Assembly: GCA_001310455.1 (NCBI GenBank)
Contig: BAXG01000005.1
Span: 124,001 to 188,000 of the forward strand
DNA from: Photobacterium sp. JCM 19050
GTDB taxonomy: Bacteria > Pseudomonadota > Gammaproteobacteria > Enterobacterales > Vibrionaceae
DNA: 64,000 bases
Direction: 5' to 3'
Positions 22,854-32,049 of the stretch are shown piece after piece (the stretch's first letter is position 1; each line of letters starts with the position of its first letter). The translations under genes were made by a program, and so were the position numbers. The notes beneath the pieces were generated by a model. That model made no database searches, was not told where the DNA came from, and saw only the letters and a list, made by a program, of their open reading frames with translations.

Positions 22854-24462
22854 TTAATTACGCAGCAGTTCCTGCCGCTTTGCTTGGCTTGATAAAGTGC
22901 CTGGTCAGCCGCATCAAAGAGTGCATCGGGCATACTGTGCGGAGAAGGTGTTATGGATTTCCCGCCTATGGAGACGGTGACGATATCTGCAACGGTGGAA
23001 GACTCATGTGCAATATTGAGATTTCGTACTGCATTCAGGGCTTTTTCCGCAATGTAGCGAGCCGAATGCAGGTTGCTGCCTGGCAACAGGTAGACAAATT
23101 CTTCACCGCCAAACCGGGCGAGCAGAGCCCCTTTGCGGCGTTCGACTTCATCAAGGCAGTCAGCAATTGCTTTCAGGCATTCATCCCCTTTGGCATGGCC
23201 ATAACTGTCGTTGTATTGCTTGAATTGGTCGATGTCGATAACCAACAATGTAACTGGAAGCCCGTGGCGTACAGCCAGAGCCCACTCATCTGTCAGCGTC
23301 CGGTCGAAACCGCGTCGGTTAGCAATACCGGTCAATGGATCCTGCAAGCTGAGCATTTCGAGTTTGGCATTTACCTCTTCCAGCTCTTTGGTGCGCTGTA
23401 AAACACGCTGCTCAAGGGAATAATTGAGTGTCTTCAGCCTTTCTTCAGCCTGGCGCTGTGCAAGATGCTGGGAAAGCGTGACACCAAGGAGGCTGAGCAA
23501 TTCCCGGTGGTAACTTTGCAGTGGAGCGCCTGTCAGCAGGTTGTCGCATGCAATCCAGCCTATTGGTGTGCCACCATCCCAAAGGCAGATTGTCGCACTC
23601 CATCCCCGACCGACAGGTTTACTGTCGTGATAGAGTTCGATGTCTTCCAAAATGGTGATGGGCTGTCGCTTGTCCATCGTTGTTTCGGCAACGATATGGT
23701 GGGGGAGAGGGGCACTGAAATAACGCTCGTTCGTGATTCGGCCTTTGATATCTGTACCAAATGTGCCGTACATCATTCCTTTTTCATATTCGACCAGGAA
23801 GATTGCAACCCGGTCCAGTTTCAGTTTATTGCGGCACTCCCAAACCGTTGTATATAAGAGGTCATCCAGTGTCCGGGTACGCCAGAGCCGGAATGAAATA
23901 TCGTGTAGAAGGCGAAGTTGTTCTAATAACCCCCGTTGGGATTCACGGCTGTTTTCCAGGGCTTCTTCGGCATTTTTGAGCTCTGTTAATTCCTGGAGGA
24001 CTTTCTCTTTAAGAATGTGCGATTGCAACTCAGAGGCGATGCCGCAACTGACTATTTCCTGATTTTCTGGCTCACCGCTGTTTACGATGGTGCCGTGGAA
24101 CGTGGCAATAACCCAGGCAAACAACTCTTCTCCGCGAAGCAGGGGTAAGGACCAACGGGTGTGGGTCAGGCCGAGCGGAAGAAGCGATGGTTGAGGGGCC
24201 TCACATACAGATAACTGGTTCGCAATCAGATCGCGCTCACTGTTTGTTGAGGCATCTTCAACATTTTGAGGCAGGCTTACCGCGAGCTCCCAACCCTGGT
24301 TGTTGGGAATAAAAACCGAGAACTTGGTACAGGCAGTATTTTTGGCAAGATCCTGATAGAGGATACCACTGGCATCTTTGAGGCTGGTGGCTTTGTTGAG
24401 CTTTTTAATGGTGCTGGCTTGAATGGTGATACAGACTTTTTCTGTATGATTAGCATGGACAT
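22850..24462 (-). CDS. GAF-GGDEF diguanylate cyclase (frameshifted N terminus)
   Basis: Predicted cytoplasmic c-di-GMP synthase. C-terminal GGDEF domain with intact signature ARFGGEEFVYLL and preceding DPLTGIANRRGFD. Upstream are a coiled coil (LKTLNYSLEQRVLQRTKEL) and a GAF sensor domain (LDDLLYTTVWECRNKLKLDRV). Another 110 residues precede the uninterrupted part: a missing base near 24430 shifts them, and they read as a second GAF-like module (KLNKATSLKDASGILYQDL, FIPNNQGWELAVSLP). Start near the paired ATGs at 24462/24456, with TAGGGG suited to 24456. No inhibitory RxxD was clearly seen. Signal sensed is unknown. Confidence 0.85.
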
Positions 24463-24612
24463 CCCCTAAAAAAATTTGATCTTGCTTCCATGTGCTAAGT
24501 GTATGATTTATTGAACACTAAAAGTATGGAGGTGGCGCGCAAAACCAGAACTTTAAAGGTATTTTGCGAGCCATATCATCGTTGAAAAACGGCAGAACAC
24601 TTAGATGTGAAA

Positions 24613-25371
24613 TCAATGTAGCGCAGCTGCAACCACCCCGATCAGTGTCATCACAAACAGGAACCAGCGAAGGGTTTTAGGGCTGGCATTTATGGCGAAT
24701 TTAACCGCCATTCTGGCGCCAACCATCGAGCCAGCAGCCAGCAAAAGGCCGGGAAGCCAGACGATAAGATCATCAATGATAAATATCGCGAGAGACACTG
24801 TGGTAAAAATGAGGGTACACAGTAACTTAAGCGCGTTACCGCGAACCAGATCATACCGCAATGCGCCACATAATGCGGCTATCAGGACAAAGCCAACACC
24901 GGCTTGGACAAACCCCCCGTAAATGCCGGCGAGAAGCAGTGCCCACCAACCAAATTTTGACTGGCTGACCTTAAGTGTTTCGGCTTGACTGTCTGGGGCA
25001 ATAGTGCCGGGTTTAATCACCATCAGTAATGCCATGGTCAGCATGGTACCGAGCAAAAGGGGCTTGATAATGGACGATGGTAGCCACGCTGCCGCGCCGG
25101 CTCCTATGATGCCGCCGATGACGGTCGGAATCATGATGGGGACTAAGTCATCCGTATCGAGTCGGTTATGTTTACGAAAGCCGGACACGCCAGCCACACT
25201 TTGCATAAAAACCCCGACACGGTTTGTGGCATTTGCCACATCGGCGGGCATACCTAAAACGATCAATGCCGGAATGGTGAGATTCGATCCACCACCAGCC
25301 AGAGTATTGATAATTCCGGCGATAAATCCGAGAAAAAGTAGCAGGACGCCAAAGGCAAAACTCAGTTCCAT
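24613..25371 (-). CDS. TSUP family permease (TauE/SafE)
   Basis: 252-residue integral membrane protein of the sulfite exporter TauE/SafE family, with two copies of the repeat (GIINTLAGGGSNLTIPAL; GIYGGFVQAGVGFVL) and about eight transmembrane segments. Such proteins move sulfonates, sulfite or related C-S compounds; the substrate cannot be told from sequence. It is the last intact host gene before the prophage. Confidence 0.9.
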   Translation of the reverse strand: MELSFAFGVLLLFLGFIAGIINTLAGGGSNLTIPALIVLGMPADVANATNRVGVFMQSVAGVSGFRKHNRLDTDDLVPIMIPTVIGGIIGAGAAAWLPSSIIKPLLLGTMLTMALLMVIKPGTIAPDSQAETLKVSQSKFGWWALLLAGIYGGFVQAGVGFVLIAALCGALRYDLVRGNALKLLCTLIFTTVSLAIFIIDDLIVWLPGLLLAAGSMVGARMAVKFAINASPKTLRWFLFVMTLIGVVAAALH

Positions 25372-25446
25372 GAGTGTTCTGATCCATTCTTTAATTGAAC
25401 GCCAAGCTTATCGGCTTTGGTGGGAATTGTCGTGTGACTGGAATGG

Positions 25447-25486
25447 CAAAAAACAAAACGGGGCAACCATTTGCATGATTGCCCCG
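25447..25486 (-). terminator. native terminator of the disrupted tRNA-Pro gene
   Basis: CGGGGCAA (25459-25466) pairs with TTGCCCCG (25479-25486); the A-rich stretch at 25447-25458 is the T-run of the minus strand. It sits 15 bp beyond the tRNA 3' end and so belongs to the original tRNA operon. Confidence 0.8.
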
Positions 25487-25500
25487 CTTCAGAAATTGAT

Positions 25501-25546
25501 TGGTCGGTCTGACTGGATTTGAACCAGCGACCCCTGACACCCCATG
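25501..25546 (-). other. prophage attachment site: 3' half of tRNA-Pro(GGG)
   Basis: Minus strand reads anticodon loop ATGGGGT (anticodon GGG), 3' anticodon stem, variable loop GGGTC, T arm GCTGG-TTCAAAT-CCAGT, acceptor CAGACCG, discriminator A and CCA at 25501. The 5' half is absent: beyond 25546 the sequence no longer pairs or fits a tRNA. This is the displaced 3' fragment left when a phage integrates into a tRNA gene. The phage attP would rebuild the full tRNA at the other end of the prophage, outside the window. Confidence 0.85.
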
Positions 25547-25721
25547 TTAGAGTTAAAATTTAGCACAATTACTATATACTACAGTGTGTTATATGGTGTT
25601 TGAGGTGTTTTTTTGTAAGGAAAATAGAAAAACGCAGAAAAATAATGATCAATGGAAACAATGGGTTATTTTTTACAAAACTACTGTATATACAACCCCT
25701 AAATTGCCACCATTATCGGGC

Positions 25722-26914
25722 TTACCTGATGCCATTCAACATCGTTTGAGTCAGTGTATATTTTTGTTGTAGCTTCGTTGGCGTGAGCATACGCTTCTGC
25801 GGATTTTCCCCCATATCTGAAATCATTCTCGCTGCCAATCTACGGATCTCATGAAACGTTGGGCGTTCTGATTTCGGTACTTCTGAATACAATCCCAACT
25901 GATCACGTACTTCCGAGAAAGTACGACTGATAATCTTCGACGTACATTGAAAGCGGTGATCGCACTCTTTGGCTATACCGTTCGTCAGCTTATTTTGGCG
26001 GTGTACTACGTAGGGGCAAACCAACTTATCAAGCCTTGAGCGAGCCACGGTTTCCTTTATTGCTTCTGTTACCGGGATAGCAACAAAAGAAGCTTTGTTG
26101 TTTTGCACCTTGTGTCGGTGTATGTACAACGTGCCATAAATGGCGAGCTCTTTATCTTGTTGTGGTGAGTCAAACCACACAATCCCACATTTACCAGGTG
26201 TTGGTTTCGATATGCTGTATTTGATGCGATGTAGTTCCTTTACCGCATGCGTTGATTGCAGCGCGATCTCCATTGCCGTCTTGAGAAATAACGGTGCGGC
26301 TTCGTGAATTAATTTGAAGTCATTCGCAGTGAGATCCAGTCGGCTCTTTGCTTTGTCCTCCGCTGTTATCTTGCGTTGTTTTTTCTGTTCGGCCACGTTT
26401 GAATCAACAGCGGATTCATCAGCCAAATAGGAAAATACCTTTTTGAGGAATGAACCTTGCGGTTGTAAACGTTTTTTGATTTGTCTGCGAAGTGCTCAGA
26501 CAGCCAGCCATTAAGATCCTGGAGTGTCAGAGATTTAGTCAGCAGGTGACCGAGGCTTTTAACCAATCTGTCGGAATCGAGCAAGAATGTTTTGAGCGTT
26601 TCATCGGACAGCGATTCTTCATTCTTTACCCGAGTCAATACAACCTTCATCCATTCAGATAGGGGCTTGTCGAATTTATCTTTGCGACGTGGTGCAGGAG
26701 AAGAGTCAAGAGTGAAGACATCATTGTATCCACGGTGTTTAGCGTTGTAGGTAATCGCTGCCTGTATAGCCTGGTGTTCGGTTGTACCTATAGGGAACAG
26801 CTTGCGAGAGCCGTCGATACAGCGAAATTGAAATCGGACTCTTCCTTTATGGTGAATTTTGGATAAATGGGCGGGATAGTGTTCTGTTCCGATTTTTCTG
26901 CGCCGTGGTGCCAT
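25722..26914 (-). CDS. int: phage tyrosine integrase (frameshifted)
   Basis: Site-specific recombinase expected to insert the phage at the adjacent tRNA-Pro. An N-terminal DNA-binding half (KIHHKGRVRFQFR) is joined to a catalytic half by restoring one A in the A-run near 26436 (SSKKVFSYLADES). The HxxR box is HEIRR and the likely nucleophile is the Tyr in QKYTL. The usual box I arginine is not obvious: the aligned segment reads LQSTHAVKELHRIKY. About 397 residues after repair. GGAGG lies about 10 bp ahead of the ATG. Its nearness to the att site supports the role. Confidence 0.82.
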
Positions 26915-27126
26915 AAGTGATCAGCCTCCAAAAAACTCACCAACTGGTCAATGTCGTCATTGCTAGCACCTTGTGTCGGTTCACTAACGACAACAAGCCA
27001 TCTGCCTGTTGGTGTTTTTTTGCCCCGTAGCTTTCCGCTTTTTATCCAGTTTATGACTGTTTTTGCGCAAATGCCGGAATCTGGATAAAACTCATCAATG
27101 TAGTCTGCAGGTTTGAGATTTCTCAT
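26788..27126 (-). CDS. excisionase-like DNA-binding protein
   Basis: Residues 1-50 form an excisionase/AlpA-type winged helix (AKTVINWIKSGKLRGKK, RWLVVV). The frame runs 127 bp into the integrase gene, which is unusual; one missing T in the TTTTT near 26932 would end the protein at TGA 26921, just before the integrase ATG, giving a more ordinary 67-residue Xis. The start at 27126 carries GAGGTAACGACCA, one of the repeated initiation modules of this phage. Role in excision is inferred from position and fold. Confidence 0.6.
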   Translation of the reverse strand: MRNLKPADYIDEFYPDSGICAKTVINWIKSGKLRGKKTPTGRWLVVVSEPTQGASNDDIDQLVSFLEADHLWHHGAEKSEQNTIPPIYPKFTIKEESDFNFAVSTALASCSL

Positions 27127-27139
27127 TGGTCGTTACCTC

Positions 27140-27352
27140 TTAACAGTTCGGCAATCTTGCTTTGCCGTGGTCGTTGTAGTGAAAGGTCTGAATCTGTTTG
27201 TGGCTATGGGCCGCTTTATCCAAGCGCCATTCGCCGAATTGGTCGTTTTTAATGCAGTGTTTATTCGCCAGTCTGCCTATTTTCTGGGGGGAGACCCCAA
27301 ACTCAGCGGCGAGTTGAGAGGCGGTATGGTGGGGGGCTGTTGTAACTGGCAA
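27140..27352 (-). CDS. small helix-turn-helix protein of the early left operon
   Basis: About 70 residues with a clear HTH (TASQLAAEFGVSPQKIGRLANKH) followed by EWRLDKAAHSHKQIQTFHYN, a type seen at the C terminus of phage antirepressor-like proteins. The start is uncertain: the frame has no ATG in a sensible place, and TTG 27352 is a guess. It lies between the CxxC protein and the excisionase-like gene on the same strand. Confidence 0.5.
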   Translation of the reverse strand: MPVTTAPHHTASQLAAEFGVSPQKIGRLANKHCIKNDQFGEWRLDKAAHSHKQIQTFHYNDHGKARLPNC

Positions 27353-27378
27353 TTCCCATCCGGCAGCGACAAGTGCTT

Positions 27379-27507
27379 TTATCGCTGTGTCAGACAGTCG
27401 GCATACAGATAGCAGGCTAATGAGACATCCAATGCGCAATCTTCGCAGTAGCTCTCGAATGTTGTATGAACAATGGCGTCGTGCTTTTTGCATCGGGTGC
27501 AAATCAT
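27379..27507 (-). CDS. 42-residue zinc-ribbon-like protein
   Basis: MICTRCKKHD... then YCEDC: two CxxC pairs typical of a small zinc ribbon. GGAGG stands 7 bp ahead of the ATG at 27507, which is the best argument that it is translated. Member of the leftward operon. Function unknown. Confidence 0.6.
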   Translation of the reverse strand: MICTRCKKHDAIVHTTFESYCEDCALDVSLACYLYADCLTQR

Positions 27508-27621
27508 GGCAATACCTCCAAATCTGAAGGTATTGCCTTAGAAGTACCGTAGGAAGGGACTAGATTGGCATATAATCTTTACGGACTGTTCTAATCTACC
27601 TGCTATGCAGGTGAATTATTA

Positions 27622-27948
27622 TTAATAACTTAAATATGCAATTTGATTGGATAAATCTGTCTGTTTACTCGAATTAACTGATACTGTAACTGCAAGATTC
27701 GAATTTTTAGCCGCCAGAGCTACGGAAAGAAAACCATTAAAAGCTGGATGACTTAAGTCGGCATGAGCATAGCTTTTTCCAGAGCATTCTTGATCAAGTT
27801 TTAACACCAATTTGTTTGCAAAAAAATGATTGTCATCTCGAGGCCCCTCAACGGTTACAGATTCCAGTTTTATATTGTGACAATCCTCTGTGGCAGCCGT
27901 TGCAGACAATGACACCAAACATGTTAAGGCTATTAAACTCTTGTTCAT
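27622..27948 (-). CDS. small exported protein, unknown function
   Basis: 108 residues starting at ATG 27948 (TGGAGT upstream), with a clear Sec signal peptide (MNKSLIALTCLVSLSATA) cleaved before ATEDC. The mature part has two cysteines and beta-rich sequence. AT-rich and next to the integrase end of the prophage, so probably lysogen-expressed cargo with its own promoter in 27949-28118. No family recognised. Confidence 0.6.
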   Translation of the reverse strand: MNKSLIALTCLVSLSATAATEDCHNIKLESVTVEGPRDDNHFFANKLVLKLDQECSGKSYAHADLSHPAFNGFLSVALAAKNSNLAVTVSVNSSKQTDLSNQIAYLSY

Positions 27949-28118
27949 TGAAACTCCATTCGTTGTTTGTGATATTGCGAATAATTTAATAGGAGCCATC
28001 GTGGACTGTTTTTCCTACATCTCACGGTGACTCTTAGAAAATAACTGTACAGTTCAGCTTATATGAAACACCAAACTAACAATGAGATGGAGCACCTTTG
28101 ACAAACACCTGGGTAAAG

Positions 28119-29780
28119 CTAAGCGGCTTGTTGATCCAAGGTTACCATGGCTTCTTCAAAGCCGTCCCACCTATCCACACCGGCAGCTTCGAGAGCAGAT
28201 AGAATGGCATCGCGTTCGCGGAGATAAGAAAGCTCCTTGGCGGAGATTTCGGTCATTTGAGAATTCATTTCTGAGGCGGCTTTAAGCTCCGCTTTACTGC
28301 CAGACGCCTCAAGAGCCGAACGAGTAGCAGTCATGGCTTTCCTGCTTCGTTCAGAGAGCTGAATGTGAGTTGAACTATCATCTTCAGGCTCTACACAAGT
28401 CATAGGCTTTTCTTGTGCCGCCTTCGCTCTTTGCTCTTCTTCCTGGAGAAGCCTAGTTCGCTCGGCTTTCAGGCGTTGTTCTTCAGTGACCTGGTGGTCA
28501 GCAATGCGTGACTTAACCAGAGCCGTGAAGTCTTCTGTCGGCTTAAACGCCAGTTGCGGCCAGTCGTTAAACAAGAACCTGTAGTTGGTCGCGAGCTCAT
28601 CAAGTGTTGCTCTGTTGGTTCGGCCTACAATCGCTATCCTGTCCGCTTCAATCTTGGCATTAGCCACCGCTGTATCCGCGGCTTCCTGAAGGCTGACTAC
28701 CGTCTTTTTGCCCTTCATGGCTTCAAGCACAGAGACAGAAGACACGGGTAATTCCGCAGATAGCTCGGATGACAACTTTGCAAGGTGGTCAATAATCTCT
28801 TGCTGAGCTTTCGCAGCAATTTCCTTTCGGATTTCAGATTTTCTTGCTTTGACCTGCTTATCAGTTGCAAGCCGGGCTTGCCGGACCTGCTCGCCAATAA
28901 ACTTTAGGTCTTTCACAAAGGTGTCGATGTCGTGGACTTCTCCAAGCACTTGCTCTGACAGGGTTACAATCTTGTTTTCAGCGCTTTTGAAAATCTTGAT
29001 TTGTGCTTCAGCGTTTGCGAAATCCTGATCCGTTTTGATTGGCTTCCTGGACTGTTCCACTAAATCGAGCGCAGCGTCTTTGAATGCGTCGAGATTTGAG
29101 CGAAGGGTCAAGCCTTCCATGCGGTAGCTGATAGCGGGGAGATCCCTGATGGGTTGTGCTTCGAGCTTTTCCATTTTCTCTGGTGGTTGGTAGTTAGCAA
29201 GATCTTCCATAAACTGAAGCCATCCAGCAATCAGCATATCCCTCCTGTCAGTCTGTGATTCATACCAGCAGTAAACAAAGTTCTCTCCCTCAACCGGCTC
29301 TTGGCCATCGGTTAAGTCTGAGCATACAAAAATCACTTGGCCTGCACCGGATACCAACAGTTGTTGCTCTAACTGCCAGTAATAATGGGGTGAGAGCTTT
29401 TCCGCCATAACATCTTTCGCCAGTTCGTCATTCCACAGCTTGTGTTCGTATACAACATCATCGAGCAGAGTGATGCCGTCAAAGCTTGCAAGCATCCAGC
29501 CATACAGGTCACTGATGCCGGTGGTGGGGTAGAGTTCTTCACCAATGATTTGTTCAACGACTGGGCGCGCGGCTTCCTCTGCCGCATGGCCTTTGTCGAA
29601 GATACGTTGTTGTATGGCGTTAACAGCCTTGACGTCACCTGTAGCTTTTTGGTGTAGCAATTCACCCCTTGATTGATACTTGCTGACACCCATCATGGTT
29701 GGGGCTTCCGATGCGGTCATTTTAGACTGGCGGAGTTCGTGCCATTCGGCGCTTCCTTGATTGAGCTTAATCGTCTTCAT
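28119..29780 (-). CDS. YqaJ-type phage recombination exonuclease
   Basis: 553 residues. The first 210 form a YqaJ/lambda-exonuclease-like nuclease: WHELRQSKMTASEAPTMMG at the N terminus and the ExK metal-binding pair in YEHKLW near residue 112. The long C-terminal half is helical, partly coiled coil, and not part of the minimal nuclease. It would resect double-strand ends for the RecT annealase encoded just upstream. Same leftward operon as recT and the antirepressor. Confidence 0.82.
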   Translation of the reverse strand: MKTIKLNQGSAEWHELRQSKMTASEAPTMMGVSKYQSRGELLHQKATGDVKAVNAIQQRIFDKGHAAEEAARPVVEQIIGEELYPTTGISDLYGWMLASFDGITLLDDVVYEHKLWNDELAKDVMAEKLSPHYYWQLEQQLLVSGAGQVIFVCSDLTDGQEPVEGENFVYCWYESQTDRRDMLIAGWLQFMEDLANYQPPEKMEKLEAQPIRDLPAISYRMEGLTLRSNLDAFKDAALDLVEQSRKPIKTDQDFANAEAQIKIFKSAENKIVTLSEQVLGEVHDIDTFVKDLKFIGEQVRQARLATDKQVKARKSEIRKEIAAKAQQEIIDHLAKLSSELSAELPVSSVSVLEAMKGKKTVVSLQEAADTAVANAKIEADRIAIVGRTNRATLDELATNYRFLFNDWPQLAFKPTEDFTALVKSRIADHQVTEEQRLKAERTRLLQEEEQRAKAAQEKPMTCVEPEDDSSTHIQLSERSRKAMTATRSALEASGSKAELKAASEMNSQMTEISAKELSYLRERDAILSALEAAGVDRWDGFEEAMVTLDQQAA

Positions 29781-29877
29781 GCTGAATCCTTCTTCTGCAC
29801 ATTACGAATCGATGTCTTTTACGCTTCACTGATAAGGCGATTGGTTTTATCAGTGAAGCGGGTTTGGTCAGGGGAAT

Positions 29878-30603
29878 TTACAGTACACCCAGCTGGGTCG
29901 GTCCCAGTTTTAGCGCCAGCAGGGTAAGCCCTTTGGTGGTTATACGGACCTGTTCAATGGTTCGCGCGTCTTCCCCTTGAGTGACGGTCGTGACTTTATG
30001 TTCCAGCATGCCCCGGAGCAGCTTATCCTGGTAACCAATCCAGTGTTTGCCGTCCGGTCGTCTGTAAATCCATTTGTTGATGGAAAGCCAGGTGAACAGG
30101 CGTTTGGGCTGGAGCTGCAAGCTTTTGGCCGCATCGGTGATACACAGCGACCCTTCACAGTCTGCGATAAGGTGGTAGGCCTCGACCTTAGGCTGGTCCG
30201 CCTCGGTTTGCGCTTTCAACCTGAGGTTTTCTTCCTCCGCTTGCATCGCCAACTTGAGAATGTCCATCCGTGAAAGCCCGTCAGTGCTGTAAGCGCCCTT
30301 TTTGCGGATAGACGGCAACACGTCGGAGACCACCCAGTTCTCAAACTTCTCCGCGCCGGGTAGTTTGGAGCGCATGATAAGCCGGTAGACGTCGCGTTCA
30401 GGAATGATTTTGGTTTGTTTGTCGAGGGTGAACGAATCGTTCACCCCTATTACATTCAGGCACTTGCAGTGGTCGCGGACAGCTTTTTGCGGGTTTGTAT
30501 AACCAAGTAATTCTGCGACATCCTTGGCTACAAACCAGGGCTCACCGTCTTTCTCAATCACACGGATATTGGCTTGCTCATAGGTAAAAGGGATGATGTT
30601 CAT
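29878..30603 (-). CDS. phage antirepressor (BRO-N plus KilAC)
   Basis: 241 residues: an N-terminal BRO-N domain (FVAKDVAELLGYTNPQKAVRDHCK) and a C-terminal KilAC-type domain (SLCITDAAKSLQLQPKRLFTW). Such proteins usually antagonise phage repressors. Its start overlaps the recT stop and has GGAGG upstream. Placement in the early recombination operon rather than an immunity region is worth noting. Confidence 0.85.
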   Translation of the reverse strand: MNIIPFTYEQANIRVIEKDGEPWFVAKDVAELLGYTNPQKAVRDHCKCLNVIGVNDSFTLDKQTKIIPERDVYRLIMRSKLPGAEKFENWVVSDVLPSIRKKGAYSTDGLSRMDILKLAMQAEEENLRLKAQTEADQPKVEAYHLIADCEGSLCITDAAKSLQLQPKRLFTWLSINKWIYRRPDGKHWIGYQDKLLRGMLEHKVTTVTQGEDARTIEQVRITTKGLTLLALKLGPTQLGVL

Positions 30604-31367
30604 GCTGCGTCCTCCTTGGCGACGTTACGGATAGCAACCTTTTGCGCCTCACTGAGAAGGCCCTTGGTCTCAACGGTATTAATGATTTCTTCCGGGGACT
30701 TCTTGCCTGCGGTAATGGCTGCTGCCCACTTGGTAAAATTCGCCTTGAATTGGTCGGCTGGGTAATCGGGCTTACTTTCTATCAGTTCAGCCTCTGTTGC
30801 CGGTTGAGAAGGAGTGATATCGCGCTCCACACGGTTAGCCGGAATATCTTGTGCTTCTTCGGCCAGGCTGATGCCTTTCAGCCTATCTGCATAGGCTTTA
30901 CGCGCTGCAAACCCAAACGCCCGCCATTCGAGCATCTTCTTTGGATAGGCTTTCCAGGTGTTTCGTCCCCAAAGACCAGCCTGTTCAGCATCCTCTTTGG
31001 AAAACTCACCGGTAAACTGGACGTGGTTACCATTAATCTGACGGGTAATAACGCATTTGGCAGACATGGTGTTGTCGTTGAATTCTTCCTTAATATCAAC
31101 GAGATCTGGCGCTGACATGATGAGCGCCCGTAGGCCGTCACCCCAAATACTTGGGCGTCCGTTTACGACCGCGATGTTTTGGAGCGACTGTACGGGTTTA
31201 AGTCCCAACTCCGCCCCCATTTGAACCGCCACAAGGACATTGCCTGGCTTGCCTTGGTAATCCTTTGGCACCATCTCTGAGCCTGCCATTAGTTCAGCCA
31301 TTTTCATGGCTTCTTCAAGCGATTTTGGTGTGAGGGAAAATCCCCCAGTAGAAACAACGTTGGTCAT
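30600..31367 (-). CDS. recT: RecT family single-strand annealing protein
   Basis: 255-residue annealase/strand-invasion protein. Family blocks AELMAGSEMVPKDYQGKPGN, VNGRPSIWGDGL and KMLEWRAFGFAARKAY are intact. With the YqaJ exonuclease it forms a Red-type recombination pair for phage replication and repair. Translation starts at 31367 within an AAGGTAAACGACCATGAC module shared with other genes of this phage. Confidence 0.92.
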   Translation of the reverse strand: MTNVVSTGGFSLTPKSLEEAMKMAELMAGSEMVPKDYQGKPGNVLVAVQMGAELGLKPVQSLQNIAVVNGRPSIWGDGLRALIMSAPDLVDIKEEFNDNTMSAKCVITRQINGNHVQFTGEFSKEDAEQAGLWGRNTWKAYPKKMLEWRAFGFAARKAYADRLKGISLAEEAQDIPANRVERDITPSQPATEAELIESKPDYPADQFKANFTKWAAAITAGKKSPEEIINTVETKGLLSEAQKVAIRNVAKEDAA

Positions 31368-31394
31368 GGTCGTTTACCTTTTTGGTTGGAGGAA

Positions 31395-31769
31395 CTAAGC
31401 GGCTCGCTGACACTGCAATTCAAACGCGGCTTCGATTTTGGTCATGTGAAGGGCGATAAACTCATCGAGTGCTTCAAGGACAAAAGCTTGGTAAGAGCTC
31501 AAGCTTACTTTGTTAGTAGGGAGGGCAGGGTTACAGGCGGCCACGAACCTTACGAGGTTGTCACACATACGGCCGTTGAAATATTCCCCGCAGTAATAGG
31601 TGTTGAATTCGGCAAACGACAAGCCAGCAAATTCACGGTTTAGAAGAAGTTGTTGTTTCCCCATTTCGATAAAGCTGTTCAATGCTTCTTCTCGTGAGTC
31701 TTGGGCATCAAGACGTTTACCGTGTTCTGCTATCTGATTTCCAAGGTAGTTATCGAATCCTGTTTTCAT
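31395..31769 (-). CDS. hypothetical protein, first long gene of the leftward operon
   Basis: 124 residues, mostly helical and acidic, no recognised domain. AGGAGG lies about 8 bp ahead of the ATG at 31769, and it leads straight into recT, so it is probably an early gene. Confidence 0.65.
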   Translation of the reverse strand: MKTGFDNYLGNQIAEHGKRLDAQDSREEALNSFIEMGKQQLLLNREFAGLSFAEFNTYYCGEYFNGRMCDNLVRFVAACNPALPTNKVSLSSYQAFVLEALDEFIALHMTKIEAAFELQCQRAA

Positions 31770-31804
31770 GGTATGATCCTCCTGTTGTTGGGGTTTCTTG
31801 GTCG

Positions 31805-31870
31805 TTACCCCTTCAAGGTTGACGAGTTACTTGGCTTTTCTCGTTGATTACCGTGATGCCTCCGCATCAT
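31805..31870 (-). CDS. possible 21-codon leader ORF
   Basis: GAGGTAAACGACC leads into ATG ATG and a short basic peptide (MMRRHHGNQREKPS...). It uses the same initiation module as recT and four other genes, so ribosomes may start here; it could be a leader peptide or a decayed gene. Weak evidence. Confidence 0.3.
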   Translation of the reverse strand: MMRRHHGNQREKPSNSSTLKG

Positions 31871-31939
31871 GGTCGTTTACCTCTCCGGGGTGGTACCCGG
31901 TCGGAACTGTCTTCTTGGTCGTTGGCAGTTCCCTAACTT

Positions 31940-31962
31940 GCCCCGCATTGCGGGGCTTTTTA
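31940..31962 (+). terminator. plus-strand terminator in the leftward operon leader
   Basis: GCCCCGC (31940-31946), ATT, GCGGGGC (31950-31956), then TTTTTT on the plus strand. No T-run follows on the minus strand. All neighbouring genes are on the minus strand, so it would end an antisense or so far unseen rightward RNA. Confidence 0.6.
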
Positions 31963-32024
31963 GTTTTAGCTTTGTAAAATCCTCTGCAGCTTTCACTTTT
32001 CCTACCCAAGATGCTGAAGGCTTT

Positions 32025-32049
32025 AAAAAGCGCCCCCTATGCAGGGGCG
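32025..32049 (-). terminator. leader terminator in the leftward early transcript
   Basis: On the minus strand CGCCCC, a 7-nt loop and GGGGCG are followed by C and TTTTT. It lies between the nut-like site and the first genes, so leftward expression would need antitermination to pass it. Confidence 0.65.

Noticed and set aside
25680..25697. TACTGTATATACAACC as an SOS box
   Set aside because: Only one half-site matches, and it lies downstream of the integrase gene, not in a promoter.
28043..28054. Perfect palindrome AACTGTACAGTT as a possible LexA site
   Set aside because: The CTGT and ACAG halves overlap instead of being 8 bp apart, so it does not fit LexA; may bind another regulator, but nothing supports one.
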